A stretch of DNA of 53,246 bases from Acanthamoeba lenticulata (lineage: Eukaryota; Discosea; Longamoebia; Acanthamoebidae): the NCBI GenBank assembly GCA_002179805.1, contig NAVB01000577.1, positions 1 to 53,246 on the forward strand, given 5' to 3'. The notes beneath the pieces are model-generated. The model was not told the DNA's origin. It searched no databases and saw only the letters and a list, made by a program, of their open reading frames with translations. Shown here piece after piece: positions 31,813-44,422 of this stretch (the stretch's first letter is position 1; every line of letters starts with the position of its first letter). A program made the translations under genes and the position numbers.

Positions 31813-32421
31813 TCAGCAGTAGTTGAGCCTGAACATGTCGTTAAGCACGAAGAAACCGCCCTGCTGGCCCTGGATAGGCATAAGGCTGAAAACTTGGCTG
31901 AACTTGATGGGCTGGTTGGAGTTGTCCACCTGGAAAAAAGCAGTCCGGTGAGCGCGAAGAAGTGGCAGTGGTCGACTTGGGGATTTTGGGGGTGAAACAC
32001 ATACAGCGAGATTGCCGCAAACGAACACAAGGATACCGCCACCAGCGGTCGGCTGCGCGTCAATCGTGGTGATCGCGTGCTTGATCTGCTGCATGGGCAG
32101 GTTCTAAGAAGAGAAAGAAAGCAAGGTGAATTCAACATGCTAGCTTGTCGTTGATCTAGACATTGCGAAGACGCACCAGCAGCTTCTGCACAATGTTGTT
32201 CTTACCCTGGATCTTGTCATTCTCGAAGGTCAACATGGAGTGGTCTTGCTGTACACCAAAAAATTGCCAGCAGGCTCAATCAGCATCCTCCGAGGAGGCT
32301 GAAGGAGATAGGGGGATGCGATTCAACGCACGTAAAGGTTGGCCAGAGATTTGCGATCATTGTCAAAGATGTTGTAGTAGTGACCAGCGAAAGCCTTGGC
32401 GATATCCTCGTGGTTAGACAT
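31813..32421 (-). CDS. NTF2: Nuclear transport factor 2 (NTF2)
   Basis: Small homodimeric carrier that brings RanGDP into the nucleus. Four exons, all phase 0: 32421-32332, 32248-32177, 32103-32005, 31929-31813; total 125 residues against 127 in human. Matches the family along its length: FAGHYYNIFDNDR, MLTFENDKIQGKNNIV, QQIKHAITTIDAQP, QPIKFSQVFSLMP and the end VLNDMFRLNY. Tail-to-tail with ARPC2 (213 bp apart) and head-to-head with the next gene. Confidence 0.96.
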
Positions 32422-33198
32422 GATGGTGCTGGATGTGTGTGATGTAAGTTGTGGTGTTATTCGGGGTCTAGCGGCGCAAACAAACCAAGAAAAAAAAGGC
32501 GTTGCCTTTCCCGCCTAAACCGCACTTTTTGGCGGGATTACGCGAAAAACAAAGTCTTCGTGAACCTTCCTGAAGGAGTGGCACCACGCCGTGCGCAAAG
32601 GCCAAAAGCGCAAAGAAGCCACGATGAGCTGGCTTCGAGTGGCGGCAGAAGACTGTTGGTCTCGCATGGTTAAAACCGGTCTAGACTACCCGGCCAATGG
32701 CAACGTTCGCTGGCAGAGAACGGTCGACAGAATGCGCTAATTAAATTTTCTTGGCCGCTCTGTCTGCAAGCTCATGGGCCAAAAGTGGGAGGGAAGCAAC
32801 GATTACGAAGAAAGAGCATCAAGCAAATCAACCGCTAGCTTCTCGTTGAGACCGTTTTATCATAGTGCTGGCGCCTCTTCTTTTTTTAAAACCGTTTTCA
32901 TTTTTTCAAATAATCAAACAATTAAGTTGAATCTCTCAAGTCTACCTTCTCTTTAGCTGCCTGCGCTTGTGGTGTTTTTTGTTCCCGCTGCGTCTTCGCA
33001 TTTTTATTCTTTATTATTATTGATGATTGCGCGTCTCGCCCGCAGGGGTGCAGCCCGTTCGGTGGGCGCCGACGACACCGTGTAATTGGCAGCGGGTAAC
33101 GCCGAACAAAAGTGAGCGTGTAAACTACTCAAGAAGAAGAAGAAGAAGAAGAAGGGAGGGAGCAAAGAGAAGGAAGAGAGGGACGGCGGCGAGGACGC
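32422..33198. promoter_or_regulatory. Divergent upstream region of NTF2 and the KE-rich gene
   Basis: A 777-bp head-to-head gap. It holds A/T-rich runs near 32880-33020 and a (GAA)n run of about eight units at 33131-33154 just before the plus-strand start. No coding frame is supported. Confidence 0.45.
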
Positions 33199-36100
33199 AT
33201 GGGGGACTCGGAAATGGTTGGCGAAACCGTCCCGGCGGTGGTGCCGACCGCCGCTGCCGCGGCGGAGGACGACTCGCCGCCGCTCACCTTGTCGCGGAGG
33301 AAGACCAAGTCGCACCACAAGCACGCTGATGCGGTGAAGGCCGGCAAGGACAAGCCCCGGCACGACGCCGGCGGCGACTCTGCAACGTCCGAGAAGGAGA
33401 AGGACAAGGAGCACAAAAAGGAGAAAAAGGACAAAAAAGACAAAAAGGAGAAGAAGGAACATCAGCATCACAAAGAGCACAAGAAGGAGAAGAAGAAGGA
33501 GCAGAAAAAGGAGAGGCCCAAAGGTGATGAGGAAGATGAAGAAGAAGACGACGAAGCCGCGCTACAACGGGTTGAGGCGCCCGTTGTCGTGGCCGCCACT
33601 GCCGTCGCGGTTGGAGAGAACGGCACCGCGGCGGAGAGCGATGAAGACGATGACGACGAGGACGATGATGACTGCAAAGTCGAGGAGGAGGTGGTGGTGC
33701 CCGCCGAGGAACAGAGAACCACCGCGGCGGTCGAGCGCAAGCGGCGGGGCACGTTGTCGCTCTACGACATGGTGGCGGCCGAGGGCAACACGATCCGGCG
33801 AGACGACTCGTCCGACGCGCACGCGTCGGACAAGACCGATCCCGTCAACCGGGCCGAAAGAGCGAAAACGAAGACAAAAACGAAAACGAAAGAGAAAGTG
33901 AAACCGAAGAGCGAAGAGGACTCGGACGACGATGACGCCGACGTCGAACTCAGTTCTAGCGGCGGCGCTGCTGCTGGTGGCGCTTCTGGTGGTGGCACGG
34001 CGCTCAGCAAGTCGCAGAAGGAACGCGAGCGGGAGGAGCGCGAGCGCGAGAAGAAGAAGGAGCGCGAGCTCGTGCGCGAGAAGAAAGAGAAGGAGAAGCG
34101 CGAGCGCGAGGAGAAGGAGCGCGAGGAGCGCGAGCGGCGCGAGAAGGAGAAGCTCAAGGAGAAGGAGCGCAAGCGCGAGGAAAAGGAGAAGAAAAAGAAG
34201 GAAAAGCTGGAGAAGAAGGCCGCCAAGCAGCTCAAGGACAACAAGGAGGCCGCCGCGCCACACGACGGTGCCGAGGCCTCTGCCGGCGGGGCATCGTCGT
34301 CGTCGACTCTGCCGCCGCCGCCGCTGCGTCTCGAAGAGCGCGTCTCTTCCGCCACCGAGGACGAGGCCATTCACCTGGACGGCGACGAGGACGAGAGCAC
34401 CAACAACCACGACATCAGCATCACCAGCCCACCACCGGCCGAGCTCGATTCCGACGACATCGGTGCGCGCTCCTCTCTTTCTTCATACGCTTTGGAGCAC
34501 ACACGCTCACCTCATCATCCTCGCGTACTCATCGTCATCACCAACGTCATCATCGTGGCCACGTGAACGAACAGCCTCGCCCGGATCGCCGCAGGCTCGG
34601 TACAAGGAGATGATGTCCCAAAAGTACGCCAACGTCTCCAGCGACGTCAACGGGTGCGTCTTTTCGATTTATAAATAATTATTTCTAATTATTTCTTAGA
34701 ATTTGTTTCATATTGTTTTTGTTTTTTTTAATTTGTTTATTTTGTGTATTGCAGGTATCGGGCGCACATGACGACCAACTACTTTGCCAAGCTGGCCGAG
34801 CAGCGGCGGATCAAGCGTAGCCGCGAGGAGGCCTTCAAGCGGCTCAAGCAGCTGAACCAAAAGGACTACCAGGCCGTGCGCAAGGCCCACGAGCGCCTCC
34901 TCAAGGAGGCCCGCGAGGCCCGGCGCCGGCGCCTCAAGCTCGAGGGCGGCTCCGCCCGCCGGGCGGGCACCGCGGGCCTCCACCACGTCATGAGCGACCT
35001 CGGGCCCGGCCCGCTCGACGCCAAGCGCGAACCCTCGGCCTCGTCGACCATGACCACGACCCTGTCCTCGGATGACGTCAGCGGCGACGGCGCCGACGCC
35101 GCCGCCACGACCGCGTCGACATCCACCGGCGGGCGTCGCCGTAAATTCACGAAGAAATACGCCAACTCGATGCCCGACATCGACCGCCAGGCCGTCCGCG
35201 CGGGCCTCAAGGACTCAAAGGACGCCAAGGACGCCAAGGAGCTGAAGGCCGCCGTCAAGGCCGCCAAGGCAGCCAAGGCGGACAAGGCCGGCCCGCTCGC
35301 GCAGGAGCCCGACGGCGACGTCCACGTTGGCGGCGATGTAGACGAGAAGGAGGACGGCGGGCTCGAGGCCGGCGAGGAGCCCGAACAGGCCGATGAGCCC
35401 GCCGAGGCCGAGTCCTTCGAGGCCGCGCCGAGCGGCAGCCCGCTGACGTCGTCCAAGTCGGCGCCCAAGGCCCCGATCAGCCCCAAGTCGTCGATCAAAA
35501 AGAGCGGCGGCGCCGGCCAGGCCGAGGCGGCGGGGGTCGACCCAGAGGCCCTGTTCGACGAGCTCTACGCGATCTGCATGGAGGAGCCGCCGGCGGACGA
35601 CGTGGAAAAGTACCTGTTCGTGGGCCGGCTGCTGCGCGACCACGAGCTCCACAGGCAGGAGCGCGAGCAGCGCCTCAAGCGCATGCTCGGCCTCCAGACG
35701 TGCGTCTCCATCTCCCTCCTTCCTCCCCCACGTCTCATCTTAAGGTGGCTGCTGACGTCACACCCACACGATGCAGGGCAGAGAACGGGTCGCCGCTGTG
35801 GCGCGAGTCGGACGAGATCTTCAGGAAGCCGCTCTCGTCCTTCGTCTGCCACCGCGGTTCGTCGTCCTCATCGTGTCTTCTTGTTCGTGCCTCTCATGCT
35901 GATGCTGATGCTGATGCTGATAACGGCGGCGGCGGCGCAGATTTTGCGCGGCTCGTGCGCAAGTACCAGATCGAGCGGCCGGCCGGTGAGATCCTGTGCG
36001 GGCCCTTTGACAACCTCGAGCTGCCCAAGGTCCGTCCTCGTCTCTCGCTCGCTGGCTCTCGCTCTTGATCCGCCCTGCCCGCCTCGTCCACTGATGACGC

Positions 36101-36910
36101 TGATGATGGTGGTGATGACCACACAGACGGAGGCCACGTACACGGTGCTGGTGACGCTGGCGATGGTGCTGGATGACGTGGAGCTGTCGGACAAGATCCA
36201 GACCAACTTCAAGCTGGGCGCCTACTTCCGCGAGGACGACGACCTCAGCGATCCCACCGGTGCCGCCTTCTCTCTCTTTCTCTCTCTCTGCTCGTTGTGC
36301 GCCGCACGGGGCCAAAGGACTCACGACACGAACACGACGCGCGGGACGCCAGACCTGAAGGTGTTCTTTGACGAGGTGATCGGGGAGCACACGCCGCTGA
36401 TGCGCATCCTCAAGGTCACCAGCCAGAGGTGCGTCGTCGTAGTCGTTGTCATCGTTGTTGTCGCGAGTGGGCTGACACATGGACACGATGGTGGTGGCGG
36501 TGGCGGTGGGCAGCATCGTGGCGCCGTGCATCACAAAGCTCAAGGCGTGCATGGCGCCGCTGGACTTCAACTCGGTGCGCAACTCGTGGTCGATCGCCAT
36601 CGCGGTCGACAACGAGGAGGTGACCATCGTGCACACCAAGAAGGAGACCGCCACCCCGGACAGCGAGGAGAAGTGCGGCCCGTTCACCTTTGAGTGGGCC
36701 ATCGAGTACGTGTTCGACGTCGAGATGACAACCCTCAAGGTGCCGCCGCCGCTGCTCCTCTTCCTCCTTCATGTCGTTGTCTTTTGGCTCACACGTTCGG
36801 CGCACTGGCAGTACTTGCGTCCGATGCTGATGAACGTGCGAGGCAGCAAGAAGGCGAGGAAGGTCCTCAAGAAGGCCTACACTCAGCTCACCAGCTTCAA
36901 GGCCAAGTAG
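33199..36910 (+). CDS. Lys/Glu-rich protein with long charged helix and a C-terminal globular region, function unknown
   Basis: Nine exons: 33199-34462, 34575-34653, 34755-35699, 35777-35856, 35941-36029, 36127-36259, 36353-36428, 36514-36739, 36812-36910; total 996 residues, in frame. Residues about 55-115 are KE/KH-rich, about 140-160 are acidic, about 275-350 form a Glu/Arg/Lys stretch typical of a single alpha-helix or coiled coil, and 440-580 hold Ala/Lys/Asp repeats. The C-terminal 300 residues look folded (ALFDELYAICMEEPP, YLFVGRLLRDHEL, NSWSIAIAVDNEEVTIVHTK, FTFEWAIEYVFDVEMTTL). The last block recalls an unnamed C-terminal domain found in some amoebozoan RhoGAP/RasGEF-type proteins; that is a memory-based impression. 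No catalytic motif seen. Confidence 0.75.
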
Positions 36911-37050
36911 ATGACGATCGTGTCTCCTTTCTCTCTCTCTTCACTCTCTTGTGGCCTCAAGAGAACATGAATGTCGTCGTGTAACAACAACTATTTTTCT
37001 CAATGAAGAAGAACAAAAGAAAAACCAAAAATGGGGGGTTTCGGGGATCG

Positions 37051-40000
37051 TCAGGCGCCGTAGAGGATGGTCGGGATGTTCTGCTGCGCGTAGCTGATGC
37101 TCACCCCGTACGAGTCGGTCCGCGTCGGCTGTTCCGGTTCCAGCCAAGGTCAGCACCGTCTCAGAAGAGGGGGAGGAAGAAGAAGAAGGGGGCGCCGCAC
37201 GTTGAAGATGCGGGCGTGGACGTCGCCCTGCACGTCGACCAGCGTTTGGCCGCCATGAAGCAAGATGTCGACCAGCGCTACGAGCGCATTGCCCAGACTG
37301 TAGATGGTGCACGGCAGCGAGGCCGAGGCCTGTCCCCACCACACCACACGCACATGCGCCGGACACGTCAGCCTCGAGAAAACCGCGTCATTGCTCAACC
37401 CAGAGGCGTGCAGCCGTACGGCGGTGCCGTGGGCAGTCACGTAGATGGTCTTGTTGATCTGCGTCAGGTTCTGGTTCAACCCGCCCAGGAGTTCCTTTGT
37501 GCTGGACAGGCTCACGTTCACGTCGAGATAATCGATCGCCATGTCTGCGCGCGCACGATCGAGTGGGTCAGTGGCGAGGACTCCATGTGTGGCTCCCACC
37601 GGCGCGTACAGGCATCAAACGGATTGGTGACGTAGAAGGCGACGTTGAGCGTCTCCGCGAACAGGGAGACGCCCTTGATCTCGGCCTTGTCGATCAGCGG
37701 CTGCGTGTTGCCCGGGATATCTGCGATTGCTCGCGCGTCAGCAATGGCCGCAGCCAACCCAGCGAGTGTGCGAACGCGTGGGCTGCGAACCGGTGGCGAT
37801 ATTAAGGGCGCTGAGCGCGGGCTCGAGCAGCGGGACGTCGGTCACGCCGTTGGCCAGCGTGATGGGCACGGTGACACCCGTGACGAAGTTGGACAGGAAC
37901 CGGTGGGCCGCCTGCGCCCCGGCCGGGTCGGTCGGCTGGAGGTAGGTCCCCGTGCCAGCCAGGACCGACGTGCCGAGGCCCAGCTCGAACGACGGGATCA
38001 GGCCCTGGGCCACCACGATTCCCTCCTACAGGCCCGCGACGACGACGACGACAACAACGTTGACAATGACGACGACGACGACGACGACAATAACGACGTT
38101 GAGAAGGAGGAGGACGATGATGGAGGCAAGGGGGACGCGCACGTAGAGGAGGCTCATGACGAGGCTGCCGGCGTCCATGCCCACGTTGGGCAGCGGGTTG
38201 CGCACGGTCACGTTGAAGACGATGTCCAGCCCGCGGGCGCTGCCGGACACGAGCACCACCGTCCCGATCTCGAGCGCGTCCTTGAACTGGTTCGCGCCTG
38301 CAGCTTGGGCGGTGAGGCTCGAGTCTCTCACAATGGGGAAGGCTTTGGGGCCAAGGGCGGGCGCACCGCGTAGCGCGATGGCGGCGTCGAGGGGCGCGTC
38401 GGTGATGTTGAGGACGCCGATGCTGGTGGCCACGGCCGACGCCAGCAGGTGGCCGCGCAGGGCGATCGCGGTGTGGTTGCTCAGGAGGAGCTCCCGCGCA
38501 AACGCGGCAAACTGGGCGATGTCGGTGACGCGGAGCGGAACCAAGTCGGCCGAGACCGTCAGCTGGCCGTCCTTGTCCTCGACCGGCTAGCCGCAGCCAA
38601 AATCAAAATCAAATTTACATAATTTAAAAAGTAAGTCGACAACAACGCTTGGGGCAAGTCAAGAGCCGACGGACCGTCATGGGCAGGACGAAGGTGCTGA
38701 TGGTCGAGCCGTGGTAGAGCACCTCCGAGAAGAGCGACAGCGCTTGGACCTGCTGGCGCACGGTAAAGGGCGAGCGGAAGGCGGCGGTGACGGTGATGTT
38801 GGCCGTCGTGCGGTCGACATCGGGCGAGAAGTTGACGGCCAGCAGCTGCACCTCGACGTCCGCGATCAGCTGTTCACGTTCCCCCGGCGGGGCGCTGACG
38901 TCAGCACCAGCCTTAAGGGCGGGTCAAATGTGCGAGACGCACGGTGGAGCTGTTGGCAAAGCCGGGCATCTGGGTGGACAGGGCTATGCCGGCGACCGCC
39001 CTCTGCAGCCACCCGATGGAGCTGTTCCCGGCGTCGAGGCCGCGCACGCTCACTTCGGTCGTCTGGCCCGCCAGGTAGCGCGACATGAACGCGCTCGCCA
39101 CGGCCAAGTCTGAAGATGACGATAATGATGACGATGATGCCCGACATCAGAAACAACAGAGGCTTTAGGAAGAGGAACACGAAGAGGTTGGGACGGACTC
39201 TGCGGGGCCGGCTTGATGACGCCCGAGAAGTAGTAGCGGTTGACGCCGGGATCGAGCTGCACGTCCGTGGCGTTGAGGTAGCCCAGGTAGGTGTCCTCGT
39301 AGAAGCTGCCAAAGAAAAAAAAAACCACAGTATGTTAATTCAAGACCACCAGGGACGATGGTGTTCTTGAAGAGGGCTACACGCACATGCCAAAGTTGAC
39401 GGTAGGCAGGACAAACGAGGCGAGAGACGGGTTGGTGAGGGCCAAGTCGATCCCGAGTTCGAGTCCGCCCGTCGGCACATCACCCGGCACCGTGAAGTTG
39501 AGCACCGTCACGTTGGGCAGATTGGACAGTCCTGCCGACGACCCCCCAACGACGCTCAGCTGTGAGCACAGGCGGCGGTTCAAGCCCAAGCCCAAGGCCT
39601 GGCCTCGGGACGAGGCAACAACACGCACCGGGCAGCACGACGGCGTTGTTGACGGGCACGGACGAGACCTCCAGCGTGCTGACGGCCGTCATGACCCGCA
39701 CGTCGGCCGAGCCCACGATTTTCATGTGCACTGCCCGCCATCGCCCGACATCGGTCAGGACGATCAGATCTGCGCTCTGATCGCATTCGAGCGAGCGCGC
39801 ACGTACGAGTAGGCTGGCGGATAAAGTCGACGATGAACCGAACAAAGTTGGCGGTGATCTGCTCGCCCTCGATCACAAGATACTCGTGCTCGAGGGTGAT
39901 GTTGACGATGCCGTCCCGTTGGCCCGTGGGCACGATGGGCATGGCCGTCCGCAGGTGGCCGATCACCAGCGACCTCGTCCGCGGCGGCGCTGGGCCGTCC

Positions 40001-41838
40001 TCGTCGGCCAGGGCCAGGCTGAGTCGATGGTCGTCGTCGGCCACGGCCTCGTCGACGAGGTAGACGAGGTCGGTGTCCAGCTGGACCTGCTCGACCACGA
40101 GCGGGCTGTGGGTGCCGAGCAGCTGGTTGATTTCGATGGAAACATTGGCCGAAAGCAGTGCCCGCGTGTTGTTGACCGGCAACAGTCGCAGCGAGGTGAA
40201 CTCGGCCCCGAGAATCAGACTCGAGTTCATCCCTACGCCCATGGACGCGTCTCAGCTCCACGCCGGCTCAACGCGACCGCAACGGTTGATCGGGGGCAAA
40301 GTACCTTCGAGCACGGTCGCCAGCGTGAAGTTGGCGAGAGTCGGCTGGTACAGCGGGATGTCGGTAGCGGCCGGTAGCGCTGTGGCGTGGCGACGGTGAT
40401 GACGATGGTGGCGGTGATGAGGACGGGTTTGTCCGGCCAGCCCGAGAATCCCGTGAAGGGCAAGGGGAGAGGAGGGGCGACGCACAGGCGACGGCGGACA
40501 CGTTGCATGGCTGTCCACGCAGGTAGCGGGTGATCACCTCGTTAAAGAGCGTCACGTTTTGCGGCAAAATGGTGGCCACCATCACGATCTTGTTGTGGCC
40601 CCCTTGATGGCGCACGACGTTCGGTGGTCAGTCAAATTTAAATAATCATTATCAGAATAATAATGAGATTTAAAAATGTAAAAGAAAAAGAGGGAGTCAT
40701 ACTGCTCATGTTCACCGCCTGTGCAGTGTGGGCCTTGGCCAGGAGGGAGCCCCGATACATGATGTCCAAGTACAGCTGCAGGCGATGTGAGTGCTCAATT
40801 GGGCCCAAGTGAGAGCGATGATGTGCGTACGTGCCCGATAGGCTCGATGCTGACGACCGATGGGTTGAAGACGTTGATCAGGAGGAGCGAGTTGATGTTG
40901 GTCTCGTTGGACGTCGCCAAGTCAAACGCTTCGATCTTGACATTCTTCAGTCCGTCAAACACTGCAGGTGGACGACCGGCACGACACTTGAGTCCCACAA
41001 GCACAAAAAGAAGGAGAAGGGCTTCATCGTACCAGGGATCGCGACCTCCTTGTCAAAGTTGACGTGGTAGGACAGCCCGAAGAACTCGACTGACGTCGTG
41101 CCTGCCCAGGCAGGAGGAAGAGCGCTGGTGAGTTCATTTAAAGTGTCGACTGTTAGGACAAGTGTCCAGGAAGAAGGTACCCGTCAGGCGCCAGGAGAGA
41201 GAGTGGGCGTGGATCATGTCCTGCCCGAACTTGTTAAAGGTCGCCATGTCGGCGATCTCCATCAGCGCCGAGACGGTCAGCGGTGTCTGGCCGCTCGTGC
41301 TCAACTGCTCCCCGCCGCGCACACCCCATCACGCATGCTTTCCCATTGAGCTAAGCGGCGAGCAAAAGAGAGCCGCGGAAAGAGAGCCGAACGGTAACGT
41401 CGGGCAGGACTGTTCGCCCCATGGTGCGGTCTTTGTAGGCAACAGCGAGCGGGAACGACCTTATGGTCGCCGCTACCAGCGCGCTCACCTTTAGCGTGCC
41501 TGCCCTCGTCCCACGTTAGACTCCAACATGAACAACGAGAACGTGTTGTTGTTGTTGAAGAAGATGATGACAGAGCTCAGGAGCTTACCTTGACAGTCGA
41601 GGAAGAGGGAGTCGTTGCGTGGCTGAGTGAGCCGGATGAGTTCGAATTCGATGGTGGATTCTTCTATGAGCGCGTCGAGGACGCGAGGGATGATGACCAT
41701 GAAGCCCAGCAAGGCGAGCACGACCAACAACAAAAGCAGCACGCCCACGCATGTGGCGATGGCCCAGCGGGGCACCCGGTTCCCGCATTGTCGTCTTCGC
41801 CACCTGTGAAGTTTGCCTCTGAGGACGCGTGTTGCCAT
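37051..41838 (-). CDS. Large membrane-anchored protein with tandem LEA14/DUF3712-like units
   Basis: One long, densely spliced minus-strand gene. Near the start is a basic region and one membrane span (AIATCVGVLLLLLVVLALLG), then a long ectodomain rich in N-x-S/T sites. Repeated units carry phrases such as NPSVVSIEPIGHLYLDIMYR, IPLYQPTLANFTLATVLEG, NPLPNVGMDAGSLVMSLLY and VPLLEPALSALNIATG. These fit the late-embryogenesis-abundant-2 (WHy) fold as found in fungal DUF3712 proteins. The last exons end ...HARIFN (37201) and 37128-37051, ending IPTILYGA. Several junctions checked in frame, among them exons near 41090, 40980, 40760, 40620 and 40375; not every exon was resolved. The N-terminus is uncertain: ATG 41838 is used, but coding-looking sequence lies upstream to 42181 (MADVVQGSG). 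Topology is probably type II. Function unknown. Confidence 0.68.
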
Positions 41839-42428
41839 GGAGGCACAACGAAACGGGAGGAAAAGGAGACAATACCAAGCGCCACAGCGGTGGTACCACT
41901 TGACCTGGAGGTAATAGCTTTCCTCGTCGAAGCTGTCTGAGTCGGCATTCTGAGTGGGTAGCCAGCAAGGGGGTCAATTGGCCAAGCAGTGGTGCCTCTT
42001 CCCCAAGCAGCCCAGAAAGAGGTGGGAGAGGTACCAGGCTGCCCTTTGCCGGGATGAGTAAGGGCACTGCATCGAAGGACTGACTGCGCGACACACCACT
42101 CCCCTGCACAACGTCAGCCATGGAGATAGATGCGGAAGAGAGCAGGAAGATTGGTTCCGAATCTCCAGTTGAACGAACCATCTAAAGAGCGTTCTTGGAA
42201 CGTGTACGTGCGTGTTGCTGTTTTTTAAACAGGTGTCTGCAAGGCCCGTCGGGCTCACGTCCAGATTCGCAACACCAACGGGTGGAACAGACGACAAACA
42301 CCAGCAAACCCCCACAAAAACGGAATAATGAAATATTGGGAAATACAGTTTCTTCATTTTTCATTTTCTTGTTTTGCTAACCGAACAAGAAGGCAAGGTC
42401 TCTTCCTCAGGTGGGGTCCCAGCTCAGC

Positions 42429-44132
42429 TTAGTTCTCCCTCTCGTAGACGGCCGCAGCTCCCATACCCGAACCGATGCACATCGACACCACACCGAAGCG
42501 GCTGCAGGTCAAAAAGAAAACGTCAGTCCCGGCATCACGCTACAAAGTCGATGAAGCTCTGCGAGTAGAGAGGAGGGGCGCGTACGCGTTGCGGCGCTTG
42601 AGCTCGTTGAGGATGGTGGCGGTCTGCCGGGCGCCGGTGCAGCCGAGCGGGTGGCCGATGGCGATGGCGCCACCGTTGGGGTTGACCTTCTCCACGGGGA
42701 TGCCCAGCTTCTGGACGCAGTAGACGGCCTGCGAGGCAAAGGCCTCGTTGATCTCGTAGACGTCAACGTCCTGCAGCGAGATGCCGGCCTTCTCGACGGC
42801 GGCCGGGATGGCCACGGCCGGGCCGATGCCCATGACGGCGGGCTCCACGCCGACGGCGGCGAACGAGCGGAAGACGCCAAAGATGGGGAGGCCCAGCCGC
42901 TGCGCGACGGAGCGCTTGGTGACGATGCAGGCCGCGGCACCGTCGCTCACCTGCGACGAGTTACCGGCGGTGGTCGAGCCGCCCTCCTTGAAGACGGCGC
43001 GCAGCTTGGCCAGCTTCTCGGGCGTGGTGTCGGCGCGCACGCCCTCGTCCTGGCTGACAGTGATGGTCTTGGTGTTGCCCTTGTCGTCCTCCACGGTGAC
43101 GGTCACCGGGACGATCTCGTCCTTGAACTTGCCGGCCTTGATAGCCTCGGCGGCCTTCTTGTGCGAGAGCGCAGCGAACTGGTCCTGCACATCGCGCGAC
43201 ACGCCATACCGCTCGGCCACATTCTCCGACGTCTGTAGGCAGGAACACCCAGCAGGTCAGTACTCGACCATGTTTCACCACACGCCAAACTGCGGCTACG
43301 AGTTTGGGCTGGGGGTGGCGCACCTGGCCCATGTTAAGGTAGCAGCCCTTAGCCGAGGGGTGCTGGAGCGCCTCCTGGTTGATGCCACCGTCCCACCTGT
43401 CCATCGAGTTGGAGGACATGGACTCAACGCCGCCAGCAATACCAATCTCGTAGTAGCCAGCCTAACCAAGGGGACAAAGAGAAGAGGGCATCGCAATAAG
43501 GAACTGGCCTTCAAGACCCAACAAGACTCAACCCGGGATATGCTGTTTACCTTAATGGAGGCAGCAACGTTGGCGATAGCCTGGAGGCCAGAAGAGCACT
43601 GGCGGTTGACGGTGGTGCACGGAACAACGTCGGGCAGACCGGCAAGAAGCGCGGCAACACGGACCTCAGTGGCTCCCTACACAAAAGAAAATACAGTCAG
43701 TGAATGAGTAAGTTTGGAATCCAAATCAAATTTAATGAATTGCCGTGTACCTGGGCGCCGGGAGGCAACACAGTGCCGATGACAACATCACCGTACTGCT
43801 CTGGCTTGATCTGAGGAGTCGTCTGGACGAGGTGCTTCAGGATGGGAGCCAGCAGGCCGTCGGGACCGGTGTTCTTGAAGGAACCACGCTTGGCCTTGCC
43901 AACAGCAGTACGCACAGCCCTGCGGCGCAACGCAGTCACGTAAGCAATTCAACGGTTGCTCCGCTAAAATCTTACGGCTTGAGAGCACGTACTTAACGAT
44001 GACAATGTCGTCGGGGGACTTGACACCGACCGCAGAGGTGAAGGCGGCCGAGAGGCCCTCCATCTCGCTGTGCTGTTGAGGCTGGATGTGAGCCTCAAGA
44101 ACACTGAGCCTGTGGTTGACGCGGGATTGCAT
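42429..44132 (-). CDS. 3-ketoacyl-CoA thiolase (acetyl-CoA acyltransferase), peroxisomal type
   Basis: Last step of fatty-acid beta-oxidation: cleaves 3-ketoacyl-CoA with CoA. Six exons: 44132-43993, 43919-43751, 43676-43551, 43461-43324, 43232-42586, 42501-42429; total 430 residues, in frame. Catalytic Cys lies in NRQCSSGLQAI, the His in IGHPLGCTGARQ, the Asn-Glu motif in EINEAFASQ, and the second Cys in SMCIGSGMGAA. The N-terminus reads RLSVLEAHI, which fits a PTS2 import signal of the R-L-x5-H-(L/A/I) type and is placed as in plant and animal peroxisomal thiolases. Divergent from the next gene. Confidence 0.95.
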
Positions 44133-44422
44133 GCTGAGGAAGTCTTTAGTGTTGTGTAGGAGTCGAGGGAGGATGGATGAATCAATCTCTCTTGCGTGGC
44201 CGTGAAGAAAAGCTGCCGGGAAAGGTGCCTTTCCCAGCGGGCGCGACTCCTGCGAAAATTCGTAAAGCCAGTTAGCCGGGGATTAGTATGAAGAATGTTT
44301 CCTATTGGGGCGAGGAAGGAAAAGACGCGATCAGCATTTTCCTAAAGCACCCCAAAAAGCAAAAGGAAGCGAATATTTTCTTTTTCATTAGGCCAAATGC
44401 TTTTGGCACACAAAAAGAGACG

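Noticed and set aside
38028..38130. Run of GAC/GTC triplets
   Set aside because: Falls in an intron of the LEA-like gene on the minus strand; treated as simple sequence and not as a coding repeat.
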